A DNA stretch of 64,000 bases from NCBI GenBank assembly GCA_902597545.1, contig CACJYD010000006.1, forward strand, positions 1 to 64,000, in the 5' to 3' direction. The notes beneath the pieces are model-generated. The model ran no database searches. It saw nothing but the letters and a program-made list of their open reading frames with translations, and had not been told where the DNA came from. A program made the position numbers and the translations under genes. Positions 41,251-50,746 of the stretch are shown one piece after another (the first letter of the stretch is position 1; each line of letters opens with the position of its first letter). Origin of the DNA: an uncultured Bacteroidota bacterium (lineage in GTDB: Bacteria > Bacteroidota > Bacteroidia > Flavobacteriales > Flavobacteriaceae).

Positions 41251-42146
41251 TCATTATCTAAATAATCTGGTGTACCATCCCCATCAGAATCATCTGCAAT
41301 TCCGTCTCCATTCACGTCATATTCATCAATTGTTAAAATACCATCACCGTCGTCGTCAGTGTCAAGGTAGTTAGGAAAGCCATCTGAATCAGTATCATCA
41401 TTATCAAAATTATGATCACCATTTAAATCCTCAATTATGGTTAGTACTGAATCATTATCATGATCAGTTCTATTTAGAGTCATTAGGTTTACTTGGAAAA
41501 TGAGTGGAGAATATGGTTGAATATTTCCAGTCCCGTTATTATAATAACCTAAACCTGAGGGGAAAATGACAAAACCTATACCAAAATTTAAAAAATCATA
41601 TGTTCCATTTGGATTAATTCTAATCTCACCCCTTTTAATTTTAGGTAGAAACTCCTGAAATCCTCTCACAACATTTTTAGCCTCTAGCCAAACAGGATTT
41701 TTTCTTTGATCAAAAACTTTGTTATCAAATAAGAAGCCTTTGTATGATACAAAAACAGAATCAGCTACTGTTGGATTTTCGCCTGAGCCTTCTCTTAGAA
41801 CCTCGTAGTACAATTTATGAACAACTACATTATCATCATCATCTTTAACCTCAATGTCTAAAGATTTTACTTGTTCTGAAATAGGAGTTTTATCAATATT
41901 ATCACCAGCAATTGTGTCAATTATCAGTTCAGGGGTTTGATTATTTCCAATATTTTCAAAATCAGTGTAATTATAAAAATGAGTTTCCATAAATTCAATA
42001 ATGGAATCGTTTTCAGCAATGTATTGTGTCTCCAAATCTCTTTTTGGTGCAACATCCGGATCTGAGGATTCTTCTTTCTTACAAGAAGAAAGAAAAGAAA
42101 TATTGATGCTCAAAAAAAGAATAATTAAAAAATTTTTTTTAGACAT
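41247..42146 (-). CDS. FKBP-type peptidyl-prolyl isomerase-like lipoprotein with Ca-binding thrombospondin-3-like tail
   Basis: Lipobox [27 protein letters not shown] and [15 protein letters not shown]; C-terminal [47 protein letters not shown]. Confidence 0.82.
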   Translation of the reverse strand: [299 protein letters not shown]

Positions 42147-42217
42147 ATTTTTTGAAAACATCGGCAAGATACAATTTTCTTAATATTTTTGTAAGAGTTT
42201 TGATAGCTAATTATTAA

Positions 42218-42709
42218 ATGAAAACAGAGGTTTTAGATGAAAATCAAATCATGAGAATATGCAATAGATTTGCATTTCAAATTTTAGAAAATTCTGATGA
42301 TTTTGATGATATTCATTTAATTGGAATTAAGGAGAAGGGATTTGAAGTTGCCAAAATTATTGAGAATGAGTTAAAATTAATATCTAATAAAAATATTTGC
42401 TTAAACTCTATCAAAATCAACAAAAAAAATCCAAAAGATCCTGTATCATCAGATATTAATTTAAAAACAAAGTATAAAACGATTTTTTTAATTGACGACG
42501 TACTGAACACAGGAAAGACCCTAACTTATTCATTATCATTTTTATTAAAATTTAATTTTAAAAGCATTAAAACATTGGTTTTAATTGATAGAAATCACAA
42601 GGAATTTCCAATTAAAGTCGACTACAAAGGAATTTCTTTATCCACAAATATTGATGATAATATTAAATTAGTTAATGATAAAAAGAAATTAAAAGCTGTT
42701 CTTTTCTAA
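42218..42709 (+). CDS. Phosphoribosyltransferase (PyrR-like)
   Basis: PRPP-binding-like motif TIFLIDDVLNTGKTLTYSL; HLIGIKEKGFEVAKII. Confidence 0.82.
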   Translation: MKTEVLDENQIMRICNRFAFQILENSDDFDDIHLIGIKEKGFEVAKIIENELKLISNKNICLNSIKINKKNPKDPVSSDINLKTKYKTIFLIDDVLNTGKTLTYSLSFLLKFNFKSIKTLVLIDRNHKEFPIKVDYKGISLSTNIDDNIKLVNDKKKLKAVLF

Positions 42710-43225
42710 AATTTGCATAATTAATTTACAAGTTTTTTTAATATCATTTTCACCACAATCAATTATATATTGTGCCTTTTGATAAAATAAATTACGCTCA
42801 AATAAATGTTTGTTTACAAAAATTAACATTTCTTGCTCACTTTCTATTGATTTGATTAACGGTCTAGTTTGTTTTCTTTTAAATAATCTCGAAGCTAAGA
42901 CTTTTGAATCTAAATTTATGTAAAATGAAAGGTCTGTTTTTTTTTGTATAATTTCCATATTATCGAAGTAACATGGAGTACCACCTCCGAGAGATAAAAT
43001 AAAAGTACCCTTTTTATCCAATATTTTTAATAGTATTTTTCTTTCAATTTCTCTAAATCCAATTTCACCAAAATCATTAAAAAGTTGTGAAATAGTTTTT
43101 GAATAATGAGACTCAATTTTTTGATCTAAGTCAATAAAATCGATGCTAAGTTTTTTAGAAAGTCTTTTACCTATTTTGGTCTTTCCACAACCCATGTAAC
43201 CTAAGAGTATTAATGGTGAAGTCAT
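42689..43225 (-). CDS. aroK: Shikimate kinase
   Basis: ILLGYMGCGKTKIGKRLSKKL, DLDQKIE, LSLGGGTPCY, TRPL. Confidence 0.94.
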   Translation of the reverse strand: MTSPLILLGYMGCGKTKIGKRLSKKLSIDFIDLDQKIESHYSKTISQLFNDFGEIGFREIERKILLKILDKKGTFILSLGGGTPCYFDNMEIIQKKTDLSFYINLDSKVLASRLFKRKQTRPLIKSIESEQEMLIFVNKHLFERNLFYQKAQYIIDCGENDIKKTCKLIMQILEKNSF

Positions 43226-43251
43226 ATTTCACAAATTTATGAGAAATAATC

Positions 43252-43282
43252 TTTGAAATATATGTTTACGGCCCTATATTTG
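43252..43282 (+). promoter_or_regulatory. Bacteroidota sigma-A-type promoter for tRNA-Lys/tRNA-Leu
   Basis: TTTG-N19-TATATTTG, 15 nt upstream of tRNA-Lys. Confidence 0.75.
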
Positions 43283-43297
43283 CAAGCGTTTGAAAAA

Positions 43298-43370
43298 GAC
43301 CTGGTAGCTCAGCTGGTAGAGCATCTCCCTTTTAAGGAGAGGGTCCTGGGTTCGAGCCCCAGCCAGGTCA
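43298..43370 (+). tRNA. tRNA-Lys (TTT)
   Basis: GACCTGGTAGCTCAGCTGGTAGAGCATCTCCCTTTTAAGGAGAGGGTCCTGGGTTCGAGCCCCAGCCAGGTCA; anticodon TTT. Confidence 0.97.
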
Positions 43371-43380
43371 CTACTCTAGC

Positions 43381-43462
43381 GCACGTGGCGGAACTGGTAG
43401 ACGCGCTAGGTTGAGGGCCTAGTGGGAAATATCCCTTGGAGGTTCGAGTCCTCTCGTGTGCA
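43381..43462 (+). tRNA. tRNA-Leu (GAG)
   Basis: GCACGTGGCGGAACTGGTAGACGCGCTAGGTTGAGGGCCTAG + variable arm + GGTTCGAGTCCTCTCGTGTGCA; anticodon GAG. Confidence 0.95.
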
Positions 43463-43500
43463 CTATTCATAAATATAAAAAACACTAACTTATATTTAAA

Positions 43501-44973
43501 TTGAAGAAGAAGGTTTTTATAATAGGCTCTGGATTCTCATCTTTATCAGCTGCATGTTACCTGTCCAAATCTGGTTATGATGTTCATGTATTTGAGAAAA
43601 ATAATTCTCTCGGTGGAAGAGCTGCGCAATTTAAAGCTAATGGTTTCACATTTGATATGGGTCCAAGCTGGTATTGGATGCCGGATGTTTTTGAAAGATT
43701 TTTTAATGATTTTGGAAAGTCATCAAAAAATTTCTATAAACTGAAAAAACTAAACCCAGCTTACAGAGTTATATTCAATAAAGAAAATCAGATTCAAATT
43801 GGAGATAATATTGATAGTATATCTAATCAGTTTGAAAAAATTGAAAAGGGAAGTGGTGAAAAATTAAAAAAGTTTTTAAAAGAGTCTAAAGAAAATTATG
43901 ATCTGGCAGTTACAAACATGTTGTATAAAATGCCTGGAAAATCAATTTTTGAACTTATCAACTCAAAAACAATTTTAAAGGTTAATTTATTTTTAAGTAA
44001 CATAAAAAAAGATATTGAAAAAAGATTTAAAGATCCGAAACTAAGGTCTGTCTTGCAATTTCCAGTCTTATTTTTAGGTGCAAAGCCCTCCAATACCCCT
44101 GCATTCTATAATTTTATGAATTATGCAGACTTTGGTCTGGGAACATGGCAGCCTAAAAATGGATTCTATGATGTTGTAAAAGCAATGGTCAATATAGCTA
44201 AGGAGCATGGGGTGAATTTTAGCACTAACTCTGAAATCCAAAAAATAGAAGTTGAAAAAAAACAAGTCAAAGGAATTTATGTTAATGGTAAACTCCAAAA
44301 ATGTGATATTTTAATTTCAGGTGCTGATTATTATCACACAGAATCACTTTTGGATCAAAAATATAGACAATATTCTGAAGCCTATTGGGATAATAGAACT
44401 TGGTCTCCTTCATCACTATTGTTTTATCTTGGTGTCAATAAAAAATTATCAAATCTCGATCATCACAATTTATTTTTTGACACAGATTTTGATAAACATG
44501 CAAATGAGATTTATACAAATCCAAAATGGCCTTCAAACCCATTATTTTATTTAAACATTACCTCAAAGACATATGACCATACAGCTCCCCCTGGATATGA
44601 AAACTGCTTTATTTTAATTCCACTATCTACTAATTTAGAAGATTCTGAAAAGATTCGTGAAAAGTATTATAAAATCGTTTTGGACAGAATCAAAAAAATT
44701 AGTGGTAATGACATTGAAAAAAACATTGTTTATAAAAGAAGTTTTTGTGTTAATAATTTTAAAGAAACCTACAACTCCTATGGTGGAAATGCATATGGAT
44801 TAGCAAATACTTTATTGCAAACCGCTTTTTTGAGGCCAAAATTGCAAAGTAAAAAGGTAAAAAAATTGTATTTTAGTGGACAGTTAACTGTACCTGGACC
44901 TGGTGTTCCCCCTGCAATTGTCTCAGGAAAGCTAGTTTCAGATATAATTATAAAAAATGAAAGAGCTTTTTGA
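43501..44973 (+). CDS. crtI: Phytoene desaturase
   Basis: IIGSGFSSLSAACYLSKSGYDVHVFEKNNSLGGRA; DMGPSWYWMPDVFERFF; GQLTVPGPGVPPAIVSGKLV; TTG start. Confidence 0.95.
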   Translation: MKKKVFIIGSGFSSLSAACYLSKSGYDVHVFEKNNSLGGRAAQFKANGFTFDMGPSWYWMPDVFERFFNDFGKSSKNFYKLKKLNPAYRVIFNKENQIQIGDNIDSISNQFEKIEKGSGEKLKKFLKESKENYDLAVTNMLYKMPGKSIFELINSKTILKVNLFLSNIKKDIEKRFKDPKLRSVLQFPVLFLGAKPSNTPAFYNFMNYADFGLGTWQPKNGFYDVVKAMVNIAKEHGVNFSTNSEIQKIEVEKKQVKGIYVNGKLQKCDILISGADYYHTESLLDQKYRQYSEAYWDNRTWSPSSLLFYLGVNKKLSNLDHHNLFFDTDFDKHANEIYTNPKWPSNPLFYLNITSKTYDHTAPPGYENCFILIPLSTNLEDSEKIREKYYKIVLDRIKKISGNDIEKNIVYKRSFCVNNFKETYNSYGGNAYGLANTLLQTAFLRPKLQSKKVKKLYFSGQLTVPGPGVPPAIVSGKLVSDIIIKNERAF

Positions 44974-45796
44974 TAAAATTTCTGAGGAATGTTCTAAAAA
45001 TGTTACGAAGTCATACAGTACTTCGTTCAGTTTAGCAACCAAAATGCTTTCTTCAAATATCAGACAAGATATTTATAACATTTATGGATTTGTCAGATTT
45101 GCAGATGAAATAGTTGATACTTTTCATTCTTACAATAAAAAAGAATTATTTAAAAGATTTGTTGATGATTTAAATCACTCTCTAAAGCAGAAAATTAGCT
45201 TAAATCCAATTTTAAATTCTTTTCAAAAGACAGTTCATAAGTATAATATTGATAGGGGTTTAATTAATTCTTTTCTAAAAAGTATGGAGCAAGACTTGAA
45301 GAAGAAAAAATATGAAAGTCTGCAAGAGTACAAAGAATATATATATGGATCTGCTGATGTGGTAGGGCTTATGTGTTTAAAAGTTTTTGTTAGTGGCAGA
45401 AATGATGATTATAAAAAACTAAAACCATATGCAATGTCCCTAGGCTCAGCATTTCAAAAGGTAAATTTTTTGAGAGATATAAACGATGATTACAAAAAAT
45501 TAAATAGGGTATACTTCCCCGGTGTTGACTATGGAACTTTCAATGATGATGTAAAAAATAATATAATGATTGATATTGAAAAAGATTTTGCCAAAGCTTT
45601 AAAGGGAATTTATATGTTACCAAATAACTCTAAATTTGGGGTTTACGCTGCATATAAATATTATAAAAGACTTTTAAGAAAGCTAGAAAGGGCATCATAT
45701 TTGCAAATAAAAAGTGAGAGAGTTCGTGTACCTAATTATCAAAAAGTTGATGTTTTGGCTCGTTCTTACGTCAGATATAGACTAAATATTTTATAA
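44957..45796 (+). CDS. crtB: Phytoene synthase
   Basis: YSTSFSLATKMLSSNIRQDIYNIYGFVRFADEIVD; YIYGSADVVGLMCL; GSAFQKVNFLRDINDDY. Confidence 0.95.
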   Translation: MKELFDKISEECSKNVTKSYSTSFSLATKMLSSNIRQDIYNIYGFVRFADEIVDTFHSYNKKELFKRFVDDLNHSLKQKISLNPILNSFQKTVHKYNIDRGLINSFLKSMEQDLKKKKYESLQEYKEYIYGSADVVGLMCLKVFVSGRNDDYKKLKPYAMSLGSAFQKVNFLRDINDDYKKLNRVYFPGVDYGTFNDDVKNNIMIDIEKDFAKALKGIYMLPNNSKFGVYAAYKYYKRLLRKLERASYLQIKSERVRVPNYQKVDVLARSYVRYRLNIL

Positions 45797-45798
45797 TA

Positions 45799-46245
45799 AT
45801 GGAAATTTTTCTTTGGATTTTATCTTTGTTAGGTGCCTTTTCAATCATGGAATTTATGGCATGGTTTACTCACAAATACATCATGCATGGTTTTCTTTGG
45901 TATCTACACGAAGACCATCACAAAAAAGATCATGACTCTTGGTTTGAAAGAAATGACACTTTTTTTCTGTTTTATGCCGTTGTTAGTATGTTGTTCGTTC
46001 TTTCGTGGGCCAAATTAGGTTTTTTCTTTGGTCTTCCTATTGCTATAGGAATTTTTCTTTATGGCTTAACTTACTTTATTGTCCATGATATTTTTATCCA
46101 TCAAAGATTTAAAATGTTTAGAAATATAGATAATAAGTATGCTAGAGGCATAAGAAGAGCTCATAAAATTCATCACAAAAATATTCATAAAAATGGCGGT
46201 GAATGTTTTGGAATGTTAATTGTTCCCTTTAAGTATTTTAAATAA
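45799..46245 (+). CDS. crtZ: Beta-carotene hydroxylase (fatty-acid-hydroxylase-type)
   Basis: His motifs HKYIMH, HEDHH, HDIFIHQRF, HKIHHK. Confidence 0.92.
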   Translation: MEIFLWILSLLGAFSIMEFMAWFTHKYIMHGFLWYLHEDHHKKDHDSWFERNDTFFLFYAVVSMLFVLSWAKLGFFFGLPIAIGIFLYGLTYFIVHDIFIHQRFKMFRNIDNKYARGIRRAHKIHHKNIHKNGGECFGMLIVPFKYFK

Positions 46246-46711
46246 TTGACATTTGTGCTGCTGCAGCTGCACAATCATATCCTTTGTTCCCAAACTTACC
46301 TCCACTCCTATCCATAGCTTGATTGTAATTATCATCTGTAAGCAAGCACAGTACAATTGGACAATTCGAATTAATGTTTAAATCTTTAATTCCATCAAAT
46401 ACAGATTGCGAAATATATCTAAAATGTGATGTCTCACCCTTAATGATACTTCCAATTGCAATTATAGCATCATATTTTTTTAATGATTGCATTTTAGAGC
46501 ATCCAAAAATTAGCTCAAAACTGCCAGGCACTTTTAACTTATCAATATCATTAGAATCAAGACCTATTTGATTAAAAAAACTAATTGCTCCACTTAATAA
46601 TCTGTTTATAATTTCTGGATTCCATTCTGAATATACAATTGCAAACCTTTTTTCTGAAGCTAGTTTTAATCTGTTAATATCAACCTCTTTGGGTTTATGC
46701 TGAGTGGACAT
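46238..46711 (-). CDS. ribH: 6,7-dimethyl-8-ribityllumazine synthase
   Basis: RFAIVYSEWNPEI, KVPGSFELIFG, AIIAIGSIIKGETSHF, MDRSGGKFGNKGYDCAAAA. Confidence 0.95.
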   Translation of the reverse strand: MSTQHKPKEVDINRLKLASEKRFAIVYSEWNPEIINRLLSGAISFFNQIGLDSNDIDKLKVPGSFELIFGCSKMQSLKKYDAIIAIGSIIKGETSHFRYISQSVFDGIKDLNINSNCPIVLCLLTDDNYNQAMDRSGGKFGNKGYDCAAAAAQMSII

Positions 46712-46713
46712 AA

Positions 46714-47460
46714 CTATTTAACTTGCTCTAACTTAATATCAATAAGATTAGCCTCGTTTGATTTTGGAAAATCATCCTTAATTTCCTGGTAGTATTTTTT
46801 AGCAGCATTTAACTTTCCTAATTCCTTTGCTAAATCTCCTGCTTTCTGAAGAATTACAGGCTTAATAAAACTGTTTTCAGAATAAGACAGGGCTATTTCA
46901 TAATAATTTAACCCATCATCAAATTGATTAAGCTGTACAAAAGCATCGCCAATGGTTGAATAACTAAGTGATTGCAAAATTTGATCATCTGATGAAAAGT
47001 TTTCTAAAAATTCAATTGCAAGATCATATTTCTTTAAATTATAATAAGCCATTCCTGCGGAGTAATAAGATATATTAGATGCGTCTGTACCTGAATAATT
47101 TTCAATTATGTCAAGAAAACCATATTTACCCTCTGCACCATTAAGTGCCAGATTAAAAAGTGAATCTTTATCCTCGACTGATTTAACAGCTAAATCAAAA
47201 TATTTTTGAGCAGTAAAAATTTCTAAGTTGCTTTCTACGGTTTTTGGTTGAATAATGAATTTATCATATGCATAATATGCTGAAAAAAATACTAAAACAG
47301 AAAGAATCGCGCCAATAATATAATTTTGATATTGATTTACAAATGTTTCAGTTTTTGAAGCACTATCATCAAGAGTATCAAATACCTGTTTAGTAGATTC
47401 AATATTCTTAGCTTTTAAACTGGATTTACTTTTTACTGATTTCTTTTTATATGTTGCCAT
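46714..47460 (-). CDS. Tetratricopeptide repeat membrane protein
   Basis: MATYKKKSVKSK start; single TM (IIGAILSVLVFFSAYYAYDKFI); TPR-like helices downstream. Confidence 0.8.
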   Translation of the reverse strand: MATYKKKSVKSKSSLKAKNIESTKQVFDTLDDSASKTETFVNQYQNYIIGAILSVLVFFSAYYAYDKFIIQPKTVESNLEIFTAQKYFDLAVKSVEDKDSLFNLALNGAEGKYGFLDIIENYSGTDASNISYYSAGMAYYNLKKYDLAIEFLENFSSDDQILQSLSYSTIGDAFVQLNQFDDGLNYYEIALSYSENSFIKPVILQKAGDLAKELGKLNAAKKYYQEIKDDFPKSNEANLIDIKLEQVK

Positions 47461-47549
47461 AATTACCTGGCAAAAATAAAATTTTATACGAATCAAACAT
47501 GATAATTACTTAATTATTTTACATAATTTGCAAGTTTAATAAGCTGTAA

Positions 47550-48638
47550 ATGATATCAACCTATTTGAAGAAAATTTCTATTATTAATTATAAAAATCTA
47601 ATTGATAAAGAATATAATCTTGATCCAAAAATAAATTGTTTTGTGGGTAATAACGGAGTTGGTAAGACTAATATTTTGGACTCAATTTATCACCTAGCAC
47701 TTGGTAAAAGTTACTTCAACCTTAGAAATGATCAGTTAGTAAATAGAAATCAAGATTTCATGGTAATTGATGGCCTATTCGAATTAAATAATAAAAAAGA
47801 AAATATTGTTTGTAGTATTAAAAGGGGTGATAAAAAAGTTTTAAAGAGAAACGGAAAACCATATAAAAAATTTTCAAATCACATAGGATTGATTCCTATT
47901 GTTTTAATATCTCCTTATGATAATGACTTAATTAACGAAGGAAGTAGTGAAAGAAGAAAATTTATTGATTCCATAATATCTCAAAACAGTAAAGAATATC
48001 TAATAAATTTAATAGCTTACTCAAGGGCAGTTCAAAACAGAAATATATTGCTCAAGCAATATAATAAATCAGTTGACTTTGATCTTGATACAATTAAAAT
48101 CTACAATGATCAAATAATTCAACTATCAAAACCAATTTTCATAGCAAGAAAAAAATTCTTTAATGAATTTAAAGAAATAGTTATTGAAAAGTATGCTCAA
48201 ATTTCAGAAAACCAAGAAGAAATTTCAATAGAATACAAAAGTGATTTATTTGAAAATGATATTGAAAATCTAATTGAAAATTCATTTCAAAAAGATGTCA
48301 TTCTACAATATACCTCAACAGGTGTTCATAAAGATGATTTCATCTTTAATTTAGATGGTTCTAGAATTAAAAAATTTGGAAGTCAGGGCCAACAAAAATC
48401 ATTTTTAATTGCTTTAAAATTAGCGCAATTTGAATACCTAAAAAACAAGACTGGAAATTCTCCAATCTTACTTTTAGATGATATTTTTGATAAATTAGAC
48501 TTATTAAGAGTAAAAAAGATAGTTGAAATTGTAAATTCGACTAATTTTGGACAACTATTTTTATCTGATACTGATAGAGATAGAATAGAAAAGGTTTTAT
48601 CAAGTTTGAATCTTTCCTCAAAAATATTTGATGTATGA
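47550..48638 (+). CDS. recF: DNA replication/repair protein RecF
   Basis: NCFVGNNGVGKTNILDSIYHLALGKSYF; GSQGQQKSFLIALKLAQ; ILLLDDIFDKLD. Confidence 0.95.
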   Translation: MISTYLKKISIINYKNLIDKEYNLDPKINCFVGNNGVGKTNILDSIYHLALGKSYFNLRNDQLVNRNQDFMVIDGLFELNNKKENIVCSIKRGDKKVLKRNGKPYKKFSNHIGLIPIVLISPYDNDLINEGSSERRKFIDSIISQNSKEYLINLIAYSRAVQNRNILLKQYNKSVDFDLDTIKIYNDQIIQLSKPIFIARKKFFNEFKEIVIEKYAQISENQEEISIEYKSDLFENDIENLIENSFQKDVILQYTSTGVHKDDFIFNLDGSRIKKFGSQGQQKSFLIALKLAQFEYLKNKTGNSPILLLDDIFDKLDLLRVKKIVEIVNSTNFGQLFLSDTDRDRIEKVLSSLNLSSKIFDV

Positions 48639-48928
48639 AAAGAAATTATAAATTAAAACCTATTAAAAATATCATTGAAAATTTTGTAGAACAGAAAAGT
48701 ATCTCTGATGGAATTTTCAATGTTAAGGTTCAAAAAGCGTGGGAAAATGCAGTTGAAAAAAAAATTCTAGATTACACCAAGGAGATTTACGTTAAGGGTG
48801 AAGTTTTATATATAAAAGTTTCAAATCCGATTTTAAAACAGGAAATTTTATATAGCAAACAAAAAGTTATAAATCTAATCAATGAAGAACTTGAAAAAGA
48901 TTTGATTAAAAAAATTGTTTTAAAATAA
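48635..48928 (+). CDS. DciA-like (DUF721) protein
   Basis: 97 aa; [55 protein letters not shown]; immediately follows recF. Confidence 0.8.
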   Translation: MKRNYKLKPIKNIIENFVEQKSISDGIFNVKVQKAWENAVEKKILDYTKEIYVKGEVLYIKVSNPILKQEILYSKQKVINLINEELEKDLIKKIVLK

Positions 48929-49339
48929 TATTTCTCTTCCAGAAAAATGAAATTCAGCTTCAATTTTTGCATTTTCATCACTATCAGAACCATGGACAGA
49001 ATTCTCTCCCTTAGAAATTGCATATTTTGCTCTAATGGTACCTTCATTAGCTGTTGATGGATCAGTATCTCCAATTAAATTTCTAAAATCACTTACCGCA
49101 TTATCTTTTTCTAAAACAGCAGCAACAATTGGGCTTCTGCTCATGTAAGAAGTCAAATCATTAAAAAATGGTCTTTCCGAATGAATAGCATAAAAAGTTT
49201 TGGCCTCGCTAAGACTAAGTTGAGTAAGCTTCAAAGCTTTGATTTTAAAACCCCCATCAGTAATATCCTTTAAGATATCTCCTATCAAACCTCTTTCTAC
49301 TGCATCAGGTTTAATCATCATGAATGTATTTTTTGACAT
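48920..49339 (-). CDS. ndk: Nucleoside diphosphate kinase
   Basis: [39 protein letters not shown]. Confidence 0.96.
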   Translation of the reverse strand: MSKNTFMMIKPDAVERGLIGDILKDITDGGFKIKALKLTQLSLSEAKTFYAIHSERPFFNDLTSYMSRSPIVAAVLEKDNAVSDFRNLIGDTDPSTANEGTIRAKYAISKGENSVHGSDSDENAKIEAEFHFSGREILF

Positions 49340-49410
49340 TATTTTTTTTTGCAAACCTAACAAAAACATTCAAATCAATTGTTGTAAATTTCGGATTATA
49401 TTTTTTAATG

Positions 49411-50163
49411 ATTAAGGTAACTTTAATTGGTACTGGAAGACTTTCATTCAACTTAATGAATGAAATTTTAAATAATAAAAGATTAAAATTAAATCAGATC
49501 TATGGAAGATCTAAGTTTAGGCCAAAACATATTAGCGATGATGTTGAATATATTAAAGAACTTAAAAAAATTAACAAAAGTGACTTTTATTTAATTGCAG
49601 TTTCTGATAATGAAATTTATAATGTTAGTAATCAATTTGATGCTAAGGATGGTATTGTAGTTCATGTTTCTGGAAATACGAATATTAATGTTCTATCAAA
49701 TCATAAAAACTATGGTGTTTTTTATCCTTTACAAACATTTAGCTATGAGACTAATTTAAATTTTAGAGAAATACCAATAATTATAGAAGCAAATAATAAA
49801 TTTAATCAGAAAAAAATTGAAAAATTCTCGAAAATTTTCTCTAAGAAAGTTTGTAAAATGTCATCTGACAAAAGAGCAATTTGTCACCTATCAGCCACTG
49901 TAGCTAATAACTTTACAAATCATTTAGTTTTCAAGGCTGAACAAATTTTAGAGAAAAACGGAATTGATAAAAAAATACTTCAACCTCTAATCAAAGAAAC
50001 TTTTAATAAGTTAGATAGAATGACAACATCTGAAGCACAAACTGGTCCAGCTTTAAGAAACGATAATTTAACTATTGAGAGTCATTTAAGACAATTAAAT
50101 GAAAGTGATTTTTTAAATTTATATAAAGAAATAACTAAAAGTATTAGATCTAATGAATTATAA
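49411..50163 (+). CDS. Rossmann-like / DUF2520 domain-containing protein
   Basis: MIKVTLIGTGRLSFNLMNEI; YPLQTFS; AICHLSATVANNFTNHL; TGPALRNDNLTIESHL. Confidence 0.88.
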   Translation: MKVTLIGTGRLSFNLMNEILNNKRLKLNQIYGRSKFRPKHISDDVEYIKELKKINKSDFYLIAVSDNEIYNVSNQFDAKDGIVVHVSGNTNINVLSNHKNYGVFYPLQTFSYETNLNFREIPIIIEANNKFNQKKIEKFSKIFSKKVCKMSSDKRAICHLSATVANNFTNHLVFKAEQILEKNGIDKKILQPLIKETFNKLDRMTTSEAQTGPALRNDNLTIESHLRQLNESDFLNLYKEITKSIRSNEL

Positions 50164-50656
50164 GGAAAAACTTAAAAAAATTAAAAACTTTGTATTTGAT
50201 GTGGATGGAGTATTCACGGATGGATCAATTGTCGTGGATTCAAATGGAAATGAATTAAGAATTTTTAGCACAAGAGATGGTATTGCAGTTAAACTAGCAT
50301 CTGACAAGGGATATAATATTTGTGTTATAAGTGGTGGTAATAATGAGGGAGTTAGAAAAAGATTAAATAGATTGGGAGTTAAAAGTGTATTTTTAGGTGT
50401 TGATGATAAGATTAAAGTCTTTAAGGATTATCTAAAAGAAAATAACATTGAATTGGAAGAAACATCATTTATGGGAGATGACTTACCTGATATTAAAATT
50501 CTTGAACTAGTAGGATTATCTTGTTGCCCAAATGATGCAGCTCCTGAGGTTCGAAAAATCGTCGATTATATTTCAGATAAAAAGGGAGGTAATGGTTGTG
50601 TTAGAGACATAATTGAACAAGTTCTCACAGTTCATGGTGATTGGAGTATGAAATAA
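50153..50656 (+). CDS. kdsC: KdsC-type HAD phosphatase (3-deoxy-D-manno-octulosonate 8-phosphate phosphatase)
   Basis: FVFDVDGVFTDGSIVVDSNGNELRIFSTRDGIAVKLA; FMGDDLPDIKILELVGLSCCPNDAAPEV. Confidence 0.9.
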   Translation: MNYKEKLKKIKNFVFDVDGVFTDGSIVVDSNGNELRIFSTRDGIAVKLASDKGYNICVISGGNNEGVRKRLNRLGVKSVFLGVDDKIKVFKDYLKENNIELEETSFMGDDLPDIKILELVGLSCCPNDAAPEVRKIVDYISDKKGGNGCVRDIIEQVLTVHGDWSMK

Positions 50657-50746
50657 TTAGTGATTATGAATTGGGAAAAAGAATACACTATCGTACTATT
50701 ATTAAATTTGATGTATATCTTTTTTTTCTTGATTATTATGTAAACT

